A DNA stretch of 64,000 nucleotides from Carbonactinospora thermoautotrophica (GCF_001543895.1 NZ_JYIJ01000017.1:124001-188000), one strand, 5' to 3'. Shown: positions 48,756 to 57,135, numbered from the stretch's first letter. Made by a program: numbers and translations. The notes: generated from the letters alone by a model not told the origin.

Positions 48756-49713
48756 GGGGGTAGGTGTGTTGTTCGGACAGGTTGGTGACGCGGGTGGCGG
48801 GTGGGTGGCCGCCGAGGGCGGTGTGGGGCCGGTGGTAGTTGTACCAGTCCAGCCAGTCACCGAACACCGCGCGGCGGGCGGCCTCGGAGGGGTAGGGCTG
48901 GTGGTAGGCCCATTCCTCGGCCAGGGTGCGGTGGAAGCGTTCCACCTTGCCGTTGGTCTGCGGCCGCCACGGGCGGGTGTAGTCCGGGCGGATACCCAGC
49001 CGGGCGCAGGTGGTGCGCCAGGTGGTCTTGGTGTAGGCCCAGGCGTTGTCGGTCAACACCCGCTCCACCCGCACCCCGTGGGCGGCGAACCAGGCCACCG
49101 CGCGGGTGAGGAACCCCGCGCAGGTGCCGGCTTTCTCATCGGTGAGGATCTCCGAGTAGGCCAGCCGGGAGTAATCGTCGAGCGCGGTGTGGATGAAGGC
49201 GTAGCCGTACCCGCCACGGTTCTTGCGGCCCTCGGCCCGGCCCAGCACCCGGTGCCCGCCCCCGTCGGGGATCCGGGCGAGCTTCTTCACGTCCACGTGC
49301 ACCAGCTCCCCGGGTGCGCGGCGTTCGTAGCGGCGGATCGGCTCCCCGGTGGCCCGGTCGCAGCAGTCCAGGCGGGGCAGCCCCCGGCGCACCAGCACCC
49401 GGTGCACCGTGGAGGGTGCCACCCCGACCCGGGCGGCGATCCGCACCGGCCCGATCTTGTGCGCCCGCCGCAACGCCACGATCCGTTCTTCCACCTCCGC
49501 TGGTGTGCGCGTCGGGGAGCGGTGCGGGCGGCTGGGCCGGTCGACCATGCCCGCCGCGCCCTGCTGGCGGTACCGGTCGGCCCATCGCTTGGCGGTGGTG
49601 TGGGACACCCCGAACCGCTCGGCCGCGGCCCGCAGCGGCCACCCGTCCTCGACCACGCAGCGGGCCAGCCGAAGACGCCCGGTCTCGGACAAGGGTGCGT
49701 TACGGTGGGGCAT
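48670..49713 (-). CDS. IS481-family transposase
   Basis: A 347-residue DDE/RVE transposase. The HTH is LARCVVEDGWPLRAAAERFGVSHTTAKRWADRY, and the integrase core has LVHVDVKKLARIPDGGG, TALDDYSRLAYSEIL and TDNAWAYTKT. The final catalytic segment is RPWRPQTNGKVERFHRTLAEEW. ATG 49713 (MPHRNAPLSETGRLRL) is the family start. The frame has no stop inside the IS and runs about 30 codons into flanking DNA to 48670, so the last residues are not native. Confidence 0.85.
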   Translation of the reverse strand: MPHRNAPLSETGRLRLARCVVEDGWPLRAAAERFGVSHTTAKRWADRYRQQGAAGMVDRPSRPHRSPTRTPAEVEERIVALRRAHKIGPVRIAARVGVAPSTVHRVLVRRGLPRLDCCDRATGEPIRRYERRAPGELVHVDVKKLARIPDGGGHRVLGRAEGRKNRGGYGYAFIHTALDDYSRLAYSEILTDEKAGTCAGFLTRAVAWFAAHGVRVERVLTDNAWAYTKTTWRTTCARLGIRPDYTRPWRPQTNGKVERFHRTLAEEWAYHQPYPSEAARRAVFGDWLDWYNYHRPHTALGGHPPATRVTNLSEQHTYPLTCRCSPATARRAAVGRTPVRRRQADAR

Positions 49714-49765
49714 CGAGGACCTCCCGAACGCTTGGTGTGATTGCGTGGCAGCACCACACCTGCCC
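48758..49765 (-). mobile_element. IS481-family insertion sequence
   Basis: About 1.0 kb. The ends are estimated from matching terminal sequences: GGGTAGGTGTGTTGTT at 48758 and, on the other strand, GGGCAGGTGTGGTGCT ending at 49765. No clear target duplication was seen. It lies between a small membrane-protein gene and the portal gene in the prophage remnant. Confidence 0.65.
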
Positions 49766-49834
49766 GGGAGGTCCACCTCATTTCAAGACCGACACGCCGC
49801 TGTCACCAACGTCCCGGGACAGCACAGGTAGGGC

Positions 49835-51610
49835 GTGGCTCGCCAGTTCCTACCAGCGCTACGTAGACGCCTCTCGACCACCGCTCTGGAAGCCCCGCCG
49901 GAGCGGAAAACGATCTACCTCGGTAACGGGTTCACGTCGCTCACCCACTCCGGGTCGATGCGGTTCGGATTGGAGGACCGCGCCGCCGGCTGGGATATGA
50001 ACGCGGTCATCACCGAGGGCTACGAGCGCGTGGTCTGGGTGTTCCGGTGCGTGGAACTGATCGCCGGGCACGCCTCACGGCTGCCGTTCCGGATCGGCCG
50101 CGACCTGGACGGGGACAACAAGGAAATCCTGGAGGATCACCCGCTGTACCGGGTGATGAACAAGCGGGCGAACCCGTTGGAGACCGGCCGCCAGTTCCGC
50201 AAGCGCTTGTCGGCGCAGGTGCTCTTGTCGAAGCGGGGCGCGTTCGTAGAGGTCACCAAATCCCGCGCCGGCACCATCACACGACTTGACCTGCTACCCC
50301 CGGATCGGGTGCTGCCAGTACCCGATCCGCACGGGGACTACATCTCTCATTTCGAGTTCGTCCAACGGGACGGTGGCCTTCGGAAGATCCCCCCGGAGCG
50401 TATCCGCTGGATCCGGGACCCCCACCCGACAGACCCGTTCTGCGGCATCACCCCCCTAGAGGCTGCTGGCGTCTCGGTCGAGCTGGACCACCTGTCCCGC
50501 CTGTACAACGTCTCCTTCATCAAAAACGACGGGCGGCCCGGCGGCATCGTCGCCGTCGACGCAGATGTGCTCGACGACGACGAAATGGAGCGCATCGAAG
50601 GCAAGTTCGCCCCGGGTGCGCAGCACGCCGGCCAGATCAAGGTCATCGGCGTCGGGCCAGGCGGCATGAACTACGTCGACGTCGCCACCCGGCCGCGGGA
50701 CATGGCCTACGAGCACGCTTCACAGAACGCCAAGCAGGAGATCCTGTCCGCGTTCGGCATCGGCGAAAGCGTGTTGGGTAACGCCGCTGGGCGGACGTTC
50801 GATAACGCCGAGCAGGAACTTTACAACTTCTGGACCGAGGTGATGCTCCCGCACCTCGACCTGATCGCGAGCGCGTTCGACCAGGACGTTGACGAGGAGT
50901 GGGACCCGTTTATCGACACCTCCAGCGTGGAGGTGTTGGAGCTGCCGCGCCGTAGGAAGCGGGAGGAGGCGCGGCAGGAATGGCAGGCCGGGCTGCGGTC
51001 GATCGACGAGTACCGGCCGCTCGCCGATCTGGAGCCGTTGGACAACGCATACTCGCGGGCGTTGTGGATCAGCCCGTCGAAGGCCCCGGTGCCAGCGCGG
51101 CCGGAGGACGCCGAAGCGCTCGGCTTGCATGGCCCGGGTGGTTCACCGGTCGGCAGCCAGGGCCAGCCCGGCGGCGGGCCGGAAGGCGGCATGCCGCCCG
51201 AGGGCGGGCCAGGTACGCCGGCACCGGGCGGGACAGCGGCGGATGCTGTGGCGGAGGCCCGCGGCGAAACCAACACCGGTGCCGGTTCGGCAGCCGAAGC
51301 GGTCGCCCAGGCCCGGCAGGAAGCCGGTGGCGGGCAGCCGGGAGAAGCCGCCGCGGCAGTCCAACAAGCACGGCAGGGTACCGGTGGCGGGCAGCCGGGG
51401 GAGGCTGCCGCGGCAGTCCAACAAGCACACAACCAGACCGAGACCAAGGCTGCGCCGGGCGGCATCGAGGTGAAGGCGGTCGACCCGCCGCAACCCCCCG
51501 GGGTGGTGGAGTACGACCCGGGCGAGGACGAGCTACGCCGCGCGGAAATCGCCATCGCCGGGGCGTTGGATGCGCTGCTAGTGCCTTGTCCAGGAAGGTT
51601 AATCATGTAA
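49835..51610 (+). CDS. Phage portal protein, 3' end truncated by IS630
   Basis: About 582 native residues plus nine from the IS. The portal core (about 50-385) includes VVWVFRCVELIAGHASRLPF, HPLYRVMNKRANP, RIRWIRDPHPTDPFCGITPLEAAG and ILSAFGIGESVLGNAAGRTFDNAEQELYNFWTEV. It fits the HK97-type family. The tail (about 430-560) is Gly/Pro/Gln/Ala-rich with 19-residue repeats. The native frame is lost at CTA 51578-51580, where IS630 copy 2 starts. As a dodecameric DNA portal it lacks capsid partners here, so it is non-functional. Confidence 0.85.
   Translation: MARQFLPALRRRLSTTALEAPPERKTIYLGNGFTSLTHSGSMRFGLEDRAAGWDMNAVITEGYERVVWVFRCVELIAGHASRLPFRIGRDLDGDNKEILEDHPLYRVMNKRANPLETGRQFRKRLSAQVLLSKRGAFVEVTKSRAGTITRLDLLPPDRVLPVPDPHGDYISHFEFVQRDGGLRKIPPERIRWIRDPHPTDPFCGITPLEAAGVSVELDHLSRLYNVSFIKNDGRPGGIVAVDADVLDDDEMERIEGKFAPGAQHAGQIKVIGVGPGGMNYVDVATRPRDMAYEHASQNAKQEILSAFGIGESVLGNAAGRTFDNAEQELYNFWTEVMLPHLDLIASAFDQDVDEEWDPFIDTSSVEVLELPRRRKREEARQEWQAGLRSIDEYRPLADLEPLDNAYSRALWISPSKAPVPARPEDAEALGLHGPGGSPVGSQGQPGGGPEGGMPPEGGPGTPAPGGTAADAVAEARGETNTGAGSAAEAVAQARQEAGGGQPGEAAAAVQQARQGTGGGQPGEAAAAVQQAHNQTETKAAPGGIEVKAVDPPQPPGVVEYDPGEDELRRAEIAIAGALDALLVPCPGRLIM
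51326..51439 (+). repeat. 57-bp tandem repeat in the portal gene tail
   Basis: Two 57-bp units (51326-51382 and 51383-51439) encode repeats of the form GGGQPGEAAAAVQQARQ, with a third degenerate unit upstream. The period is 19 residues, in frame. It is a low-complexity coding minisatellite. Confidence 0.7.
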
Positions 51611-52743
51611 CTGGTTGATCAGCTGCTGGGCTGGGAGGTGGGTGTGGCTCGTCCGCCGGATGTGTTCGTGCGGCCGCTCGCGATGGCGGAAGGGCGTCGT
51701 TTGCAGCGGATCTGCCGGACGGCGAGGGATCCGGTGAGGCTGCGGCGGGCGATGGTGGTGCTGGCCAGTGCGCAGGGTTGGCCGGTGCCGCAGATCGCGC
51801 GGCTGGCACAGACGTCGCAGCGGTATGTGCGGGGTGTGATCCACGATTTCAACGAGGTCGGGTTCGCCGCGCTGGACCCAAAATGGAGCGGGGGCAGGCC
51901 GAGGACGATTTCTGAGGCGGCCCGCGCTGAGATCTGCCTGATCGCCCGGTGCTGCCCCCGCGACGTGGGTTTGCCGTTCGGCGCCTGGAGCCTGAGCAAG
52001 CTGCGCGAGTACCTGATCGACCGGGGCGTGGTGGCCTCGATCAGCCGCGAGACGATCCGGATCATCCTGCGTGGGGCGGGGATCAGCTGGCAGGCGACCA
52101 AGACATGGAAGGCCTCGACCGATCCGGACTTCGCATCGAAGATGCGCCGGGTGCTTGCCCTGTACGATCATCCGCCCGAGGGCGGCCGGGTGGTCTGCGT
52201 CGATGAGTTCGGGCCGCTGAACCTGCGGCCGCGTCCTGGCCGGGGCTGGTACCCGGCTGGGCGTCCCGCCCGGATCCGCGCCACCTACACCCGCACCCTG
52301 GGGGTGCGGCACATGCTTGCCGCGCTGGACCTGGCCACCGGCAAGATTTTCTACCGGATCCGCGACCGGAAACGCTGGCGGGAGTTCCTCGCGTTCTTGA
52401 AGGTGCTGCGCCGCCGCTGGCCAACCGAACGGCTCTACGTGGTCGTGGACAACTTCGCCCCGCACCGGCACCCGAAGGTGCGCGAGTGGGCCGTTGACCA
52501 CGACGTGGAGCTGGTGTTCCTGCCGACCTACGCGTCCTGGCTGAACTGGATCGAGCCCGAGTTCACCGGCGTGCGCTACTTCGCGTTGAACGGTTCGGAC
52601 TTCACCAGCCACGACCAGCAGAACGCCGCCATCGCCGCCTACCTCCGCTGGCGCAACCAGCACGCCGAACCCAAACGCGACTTCGCTGTCAGCTCCAAGA
52701 TCCGCCAACCCGATTACGTGATCAACGTTGCTTGACGCGGCAC
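51581..52743 (+). mobile_element. IS630-family insertion sequence, copy 2
   Basis: 1163 bp, the inverted counterpart of copy 1 with an identical transposase, flanked by TA at 51579-51580 and 52744-52745 in a CTAG context. Its left flank is the phage portal gene and its right flank is the host TSUP gene, so it lies exactly at the element/host boundary. Confidence 0.92.
51638..52735 (+). CDS. IS630-family transposase, copy 2
   Basis: 365 residues, the same protein as copy 1 with the same DDE residues (VVCVDEFGPLN, VVVDNFAPH, WIEPEF). Identity over the full length suggests very recent transposition. It reads toward the TSUP fragment and IclR gene. Confidence 0.92.
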   Translation: MGVARPPDVFVRPLAMAEGRRLQRICRTARDPVRLRRAMVVLASAQGWPVPQIARLAQTSQRYVRGVIHDFNEVGFAALDPKWSGGRPRTISEAARAEICLIARCCPRDVGLPFGAWSLSKLREYLIDRGVVASISRETIRIILRGAGISWQATKTWKASTDPDFASKMRRVLALYDHPPEGGRVVCVDEFGPLNLRPRPGRGWYPAGRPARIRATYTRTLGVRHMLAALDLATGKIFYRIRDRKRWREFLAFLKVLRRRWPTERLYVVVDNFAPHRHPKVREWAVDHDVELVFLPTYASWLNWIEPEFTGVRYFALNGSDFTSHDQQNAAIAAYLRWRNQHAEPKRDFAVSSKIRQPDYVINVA

Positions 52744-52745
52744 TA

Positions 52746-52752
52746 GCTCGAT
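52746..52752. repeat. Right 7-bp direct repeat of the element
   Basis: GCTCGAT immediately after the IS630 copy 2 TA, matching 39145-39151. It marks the right host/element junction. Confidence 0.65.
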
Positions 52753-52863
52753 GAGGGCGACCAGCGGCACGGCGAACAGGTTCATACCGAAGCCGATGCT
52801 GCCCTGCAGGCACGATCCGAGCGCCACAACGAGACCGGCGGCGATCAGGCGCCCGGGAGCCAT
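52746..52863 (-). pseudogene. TSUP (TauE/SafE) permease, N-terminal fragment
   Basis: ATG 52863 starts MAPGRLIAAGLVVALGSC, LQGSIGFGMNLFAVPLVALIE, the first one to two membrane helices of a TSUP permease, with the characteristic SIGFG motif. The open frame then runs into the IS. The remaining 194 codons are at 38561-39144. The gene followed the IclR gene by about 80 bases and was probably in its operon. An alternative start lies at 52926. Confidence 0.85.
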
Positions 52864-52941
52864 CACACCCTCGTCGAGAGACCTGCCAAGGGCGGCGAGC
52901 GTATCTCCTTCTGACGGATTGATCACCCGGTGCCTCCGCGC

Positions 52942-53580
52942 TCACCCCAGCGCCGCGACGATCTCCTCCGCCGCCTTCACCACCCGGGGACCGATCACGT
53001 CCGGGTCCAGCTCCCCCAGGGCGACCACGCCGACGCTCGCCTCCACCCCCGGCACGCCCAGCAGCGGCGCGGCGATCCCGTGCGCGCCCGGCTGGAGCTC
53101 GCCATGGCTCACCACGTACGGGGGCGCTTCGCCGTTGCCGCGCCCGGCCAGGATCGCCCGGCCCGCCGCGCCCCGGTCCAGCGGGTGGCGGGACCCGACC
53201 CGGTACGCCACGTGGTAATCCGTCCAGGACGGCTCGACCACCGCCACCGCCAGCGCGTCCCCGCCGTCGACCACGGTGAGGTGCGCGGTGGCGCCGACCT
53301 CCTCGGCCAGGCGGCGCAACGCCGGCAGGGCGGCGTCGCGCAGCAGTGGCTGCACCCGCCGGGCCAACTGGAGGACGCCCAGCCCCAGACGGGCTCGCCC
53401 GTCCGGTGCGCGGCGCACCAGGTTGTGCTGCTCCAGGGTGGCGAGCAGCCGGTACACCACGGTCCGGTTCACCCCCAGCTGGCCGGCCAGCTCGGTCACG
53501 GTCAGCCCCCCGGAGGTCTCCGCGAGCAGGCGCAGCACCCTCAGCCCCCGATCCAGTGTCTGCGAGGTCTCGGCGCTCAC
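52942..53580 (-). CDS. IclR-family transcriptional regulator
   Basis: A 212-residue regulator. The winged HTH is SQTLDRGLRVLRLLAETSGGLTVTELAGQLGVNRTVVYRLLATLEQH (about 6-52), followed by a ligand domain with LRRLAEEVGATAHLTVVDGGDALAV and RHPLDRGAAGRAILA. It is slightly shorter than the usual 250 residues. AAAGGAG abuts the GTG too closely, so the start is uncertain. It may have controlled the adjacent TSUP gene, now destroyed. Confidence 0.9.
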   Translation of the reverse strand: MSAETSQTLDRGLRVLRLLAETSGGLTVTELAGQLGVNRTVVYRLLATLEQHNLVRRAPDGRARLGLGVLQLARRVQPLLRDAALPALRRLAEEVGATAHLTVVDGGDALAVAVVEPSWTDYHVAYRVGSRHPLDRGAAGRAILAGRGNGEAPPYVVSHGELQPGAHGIAAPLLGVPGVEASVGVVALGELDPDVIGPRVVKAAEEIVAALG

Positions 53581-53709
53581 TCCTTTAGGGTGACACGCGC
53601 TTGTCCGTGCGGGCCGCTGCGGGTCCGGCGCTCGCCGCGCCCTTGAGCGGATCGGGGGCCGCGCCCAAGAGAGCCGCCGCGAGCCGTTTCCGCCTGGCGC
53701 GGGATGGCA

Positions 53710-54822
53710 TCAGACGGGGTAGGCGTGGGTTTCGGCGGCTTTGACGGAGACCCAGACCTGCTGGCCAGGAGTCAGGTGCAGCTCGGCGACGGCGGCGGCG
53801 GTGACGTCGGCGGCGGCGCGGAGGGGGCCGTCGAGATGCACCCGTACCTGGTCGCCGTGGCGTTCCATGCCGGTGACGGTGGCGGGCCACAGGTTGCGGG
53901 GGCTGCCGTCCGGCCTGGTCCGGTAGAGGGCGACCGCGGCTGGCGGGAAGGCGACGAACACCGGCCCGGTGAGGTCCTCGGTGACGGTGAGCTGCACGCC
54001 CCCGTCGAGGGTGACGGTGTGGCGGTGGGCTCGGCCCCGGTAGAGGTTCAGGCCGACCAGCCGGGCGACGTAGTCGGTACGGGGGCGGCGGGCGATCTCC
54101 TCGGGGGTGCCGTGTTGGACAAGGCGGCCGTTCTCGATCACGGCCAGGCGGTCGGCGAGCACCATGGCATCGAGCGGGTCGTGGGTGACCAGCAGGGTGG
54201 CGCCGGAGTAGTCGGCGAGGTGGTGGCGCAACTGGGAGCGGATCTCCAGGCGGGTGTGGGCGTCCAGGGCCGCCAGCGGCTCGTCGAGCAGCAGCAGCCG
54301 GGGCTCGATCGCCAGCGCCCGGGCGAGCGCGACCCGCTGGGCCTGCCCACCGGAGAGCTGGCGGGGCCGGGTGTGGGCGTGGTCGGCCAGCCCGACCCGG
54401 CGCAGCCAGGCGGCGGCCTTCTGGTGCGCCGCGGCGCGCGAGTGGCCGTGGCAGCGCAGGCCGAAGGCGACGTTGTCCAGGGCGGTCAGGTGCGGGAAGA
54501 GCAGGTAGTCCTGGAACACGACCCCCACCGACCGGCGTTCGGTCGGCACCCGGGCGCCGGTGGCGGTGTCCTCCAGCAGCTGGCCGTCGAGGATGACGCG
54601 GCCCCGGGTGAGCGGGATCAGCCCGGCCAGGGCCCGCAGGACGGTGGTCTTGCCGGCCCCGTTCGGGCCGAGCAACGCGACCACCTCGCCAGCGCCCACC
54701 CCCAGCTCGAGGTCCAGGACGAAACCTGGCCGCTCCACCCGGAGCTGTGCGTACAAGGTCATGTCACCCACCGGGTGCGCCTGCCGGGTCATGTCGCCCA
54801 GGGGTTGTGCATGCAGGGTCAT
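53710..54822 (-). CDS. modC: Molybdate ABC transporter ATP-binding protein
   Basis: A 370-residue ATPase: Walker A ALLGPNGAGKTT (about 50-61), Q loop VVFQDYLLFPHLT, signature LSGGQAQRVALARAL, Walker B LLLLDEPLAALD and a C-terminal TOBE domain (about 285-365) for oxyanion sensing. It overlaps modB by four bases (ATGA). The first 30 residues are three copies of a ten-residue unit, each starting with Met (54822, 54792, 54762), so the true start is ambiguous. It drives uptake of molybdate, needed by the formate dehydrogenase-like enzyme at 2835-5129. Confidence 0.93.
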   Translation of the reverse strand: MTLHAQPLGDMTRQAHPVGDMTLYAQLRVERPGFVLDLELGVGAGEVVALLGPNGAGKTTVLRALAGLIPLTRGRVILDGQLLEDTATGARVPTERRSVGVVFQDYLLFPHLTALDNVAFGLRCHGHSRAAAHQKAAAWLRRVGLADHAHTRPRQLSGGQAQRVALARALAIEPRLLLLDEPLAALDAHTRLEIRSQLRHHLADYSGATLLVTHDPLDAMVLADRLAVIENGRLVQHGTPEEIARRPRTDYVARLVGLNLYRGRAHRHTVTLDGGVQLTVTEDLTGPVFVAFPPAAVALYRTRPDGSPRNLWPATVTGMERHGDQVRVHLDGPLRAAADVTAAAVAELHLTPGQQVWVSVKAAETHAYPV

Positions 54823-55685
54823 GTGCTGTTCACCCACCGGTCGCGCAGGCTGACGAGGATGAGGATGGAGACGGCGAGCAGCACCAGGCTCAGCACGGTC
54901 GCCGTGTCCGGGTCGGTCTCCAGAGCGAGGTACACCGCGAGCGGCATGGTCTGGGTGCGGCCGGGGAAGTTGCCGGCGAAGGTGATGGTGGCGCCGAACT
55001 CCCCCAGGGCGCGGGCCCAGCACAGGACCGCCCCGGCCGCCACGCCGGGTGCGATGAGCGGGAGGGTGATCCGGCGGAAGGCGGTCCAGCGGGACGCCCC
55101 GAGGGTGGCGGCGGCCTCCTCGAACCTGGGGTCGGCTGCGCGTAACGCGCCCTCGACGCTGATCACCAGGAACGGCATCGCGACGAACGCCTCGGCCACC
55201 ACCACCCCCGCGGTGGTGAACGGCAGTGAGATCCCGAACGCCGCGTACAGCCACTGACCGATCAGGCCCCGGCGGCCGAGCACCAGCAGCAGCGCCACCC
55301 CGCCCACGACGGGTGGGAGCACCAGCGGCAGGGTCACCAGGGCTCGCACCAGCCGGCGGCCGGGGAACGGCACCCGCGCGAGCAGCCAGGCCAGCGGGAC
55401 TCCCAGCAGCAGCGACACCGCGGTCGCCAGCGTGGCGGTGAGCACCGACAGACGCAGCGCCTCGAGGATCTGCGGCCCCTGCAACCGCTCCGGGAGACTG
55501 CCCCACGGGGCGCGTAGCAGCAAGCCGGCCAACGGCAACACCAGGAACGCCAGCCCCAGCACGGCCGGGACCAGCAGCACCGCGGGAACCCGGGGGCCTC
55601 GGGCTCGGCGCGCCGGGGCGGGTGCGGGGCGCCGCCCGGTGCCCCGCACCACCCTCCCCTCCCCCCGAATCGAAAGCAGCTTCAC
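54819..55685 (-). CDS. modB: Molybdate ABC transporter permease
   Basis: A 288-residue inner-membrane permease with about five to six helices and the EAA loop EEAAATLGASRWTAFRRITLPLIAPGVAAG (about 186-215). RALGEFGATITFAGNFPGRTQTMPLAVY is the hallmark of molybdate and sulfate permeases. It lies 12 bases after modA and overlaps modC. Confidence 0.95.
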   Translation of the reverse strand: MKLLSIRGEGRVVRGTGRRPAPAPARRARGPRVPAVLLVPAVLGLAFLVLPLAGLLLRAPWGSLPERLQGPQILEALRLSVLTATLATAVSLLLGVPLAWLLARVPFPGRRLVRALVTLPLVLPPVVGGVALLLVLGRRGLIGQWLYAAFGISLPFTTAGVVVAEAFVAMPFLVISVEGALRAADPRFEEAAATLGASRWTAFRRITLPLIAPGVAAGAVLCWARALGEFGATITFAGNFPGRTQTMPLAVYLALETDPDTATVLSLVLLAVSILILVSLRDRWVNST

Positions 55686-55697
55686 GGGACGAGCCGG

Positions 55698-56522
55698 TCA
55701 GGGTGTCTGGAAGCCCGCTTCGGCCAGCACGGCGCGGGCCCGGTCGGACAGCACGTAGTCGACGAACGCCTTCGCCGCGGGCGCGTTGGGCGCCTTGGCG
55801 AGCACGACGATCGGGTAGTCGTTGACGGCCTTCGCCGCCTCCGGGAAGTCGATGCCTTCCACCGCGCCGCCGGCCGCCTTCACGTCCGTGCGGTACACCA
55901 GCGCCGCGTCCACCTCACCTAGCCTCACCTTCGTCAGCGTCGCCTTGACGTCCTGCTCCAGCGTCGCCGGGGTCACCTTCACCCCGGCCGCCTCGAGCGC
56001 CTTGCCCGCGGCGGCCCCACAGGGCACCTGCGGGGCGCACAACGCCACCTTCAGCCCCGGCTTGGCCAGGTCAGCCAGCGATGCCACCTTGCCCGGGTTG
56101 CCCTTGGGCACCGCGATCTGCAGGGTGTTGCGCGCGAACACCCGCGGCGCGCCAGCGGCCGCCTGTGCGTCGGTGACCTGCTTCATCGTCGCCGCGCTCG
56201 CCGCGGCGAACACGTCGGCCGGCGCGCCCTGGACGATCTGCTGCGCCAGCGCCGAACTCGCCCCGAAGTTGAACTTCACCTGCACGCCCGGATGCGCCGC
56301 CTGGAAGTCCTGCGCGATCTTCTGGAACGACTCGGTCAACGAGGCCGCCGCGAACACCGTCACCGTGCCGGTCGCCCCGCCCCCCGACGGGGAAGCGCCG
56401 CCGGCCCCCGGGCTGCCCTGCGTACCACCGCAGCCGGCGACCGTCGCGAGGACCGCGCCCACCACCGCGAGCAGCGCCGCTCGGATCGCCCGGCGCGCGC
56501 CGCGACCGGTCGAACCCCGCAT
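55698..56522 (-). CDS. modA: Molybdate ABC transporter substrate-binding lipoprotein
   Basis: A 274-residue lipoprotein with signal peptide and lipobox TVAGC. After a Gly/Ser-rich spacer comes TVTVFAAASLTESFQKIAQDFQAAHPGVQVKFNFGASSALAQQI, the ModA N-lobe with the Ser residues that bind molybdate. APADVFAAAS, FARNTLQIAVPKGNP and VDAALVYRTDVKAAGG follow. A GTG at 56525 is an equivalent start. It is the first gene of modABC, about 60 bases from the TOBE regulator gene. Confidence 0.95.
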   Translation of the reverse strand: MRGSTGRGARRAIRAALLAVVGAVLATVAGCGGTQGSPGAGGASPSGGGATGTVTVFAAASLTESFQKIAQDFQAAHPGVQVKFNFGASSALAQQIVQGAPADVFAAASAATMKQVTDAQAAAGAPRVFARNTLQIAVPKGNPGKVASLADLAKPGLKVALCAPQVPCGAAAGKALEAAGVKVTPATLEQDVKATLTKVRLGEVDAALVYRTDVKAAGGAVEGIDFPEAAKAVNDYPIVVLAKAPNAPAAKAFVDYVLSDRARAVLAEAGFQTP

Positions 56523-56581
56523 CACCGCGTCTGTCAACCGCAACGTCAACTCAAGCCTCCCACGACTCCGGGCCCGTGGGG

Positions 56582-56980
56582 TCATTCCCCCCCGGGAACT
56601 TCCACGACGACGTTCGTGGACTTCACCGTGGCCACGGCCACCGACCCGACCTCCAGACCCAGCGCGTCGACGGCCTCGCGGCTCATCAACGACACCACCC
56701 GGAACGGGCCGGCCTGGATCTCCACCTGGGCCATCACCGCGTCCTTGGTGATCTCGGTCACGATCCCCCGGAACCGGTTCCGCGCCGAGGACAGCTTGTG
56801 CTCCGCCTCGGGCTGCCGCGCCAGGCTCCGCACGAACCTGGCCAGATCCACCCCTCGGACAACCCGGTGCGCGTGCTCGTCCCGCTCCGCCGGCAGCCTC
56901 CCCCCGTCGATCCAGCGGCGGACCGTGTCCGCGCTGACCCCGAGCAGCTCGGCGACCTCCCCGATCCGGAACGTCGTCAC
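56582..56980 (-). CDS. HTH–TOBE molybdate-responsive regulator (ModE-like)
   Basis: A 132-residue protein. An excisionase/MerR-type HTH (FRIGEVAELLGVSADTVRRWIDGGRLPA, about 4-31) is fused to a mono-TOBE domain (NRFRGIVTEITKDAVMAQVEIQAGPFRVVSLMSREAVDALGLEVGSVAVATVKSTNVVVEV). TOBE domains bind molybdate or tungstate. It lies just upstream of modABC on the same strand and probably senses molybdate to control the operon. GTG 56980 starts the HTH; GTG 56989 is possible. Confidence 0.9.
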   Translation of the reverse strand: MTTFRIGEVAELLGVSADTVRRWIDGGRLPAERDEHAHRVVRGVDLARFVRSLARQPEAEHKLSSARNRFRGIVTEITKDAVMAQVEIQAGPFRVVSLMSREAVDALGLEVGSVAVATVKSTNVVVEVPGGE

Positions 56981-57135
56981 TGCGCACACCTTACCCTCGA
57001 AAACGCGAGTCGAGAAACCATTCGATGCTCAAAAATTCGAGCCATTTTCGGGAAATCACCTCGCAGATGCGGGACTTCACGAATCCTGGCCGGGTCCGGG
57101 CGGGCCGCCCGGGAACGGCCTTCGGCGAGCCGGAC

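Larger units (their letters stand above)
39152..52745. mobile_element. Defective prophage-like element carrying a graspetide locus
   Basis: A 13.6-kb insertion in a TSUP permease gene, bounded by 7-bp direct repeats GCTCGAT (39145-39151, 52746-52752). It contains small phage-type genes, a terminase large subunit, a truncated portal protein, a RiPP (graspetide) locus between them, two inverted IS630-family copies with identical transposases and one IS481-family element. No integrase, capsid, tail or lysis genes are present, so it is a remnant that cannot move by itself. Its right end coincides exactly with an IS630 end. Confidence 0.8.

Noticed and set aside
48670-48757. Extra C-terminal domain on the IS481 transposase
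   Set aside because: These codons lie outside the IS, antisense to a small membrane-protein gene, and arise from read-through because the IS frame has no stop.
44404-52743. Composite transposon formed by the two IS630 copies
   Set aside because: The left copy splits the precursor gene that belongs to the same operon as genes between the copies, and each copy has its own TA duplication, so they are independent insertions.
39152-52745. Integrative conjugative element instead of prophage
   Set aside because: No relaxase, FtsK-like translocase or replication gene is present, whereas terminase and portal are clearly phage genes.
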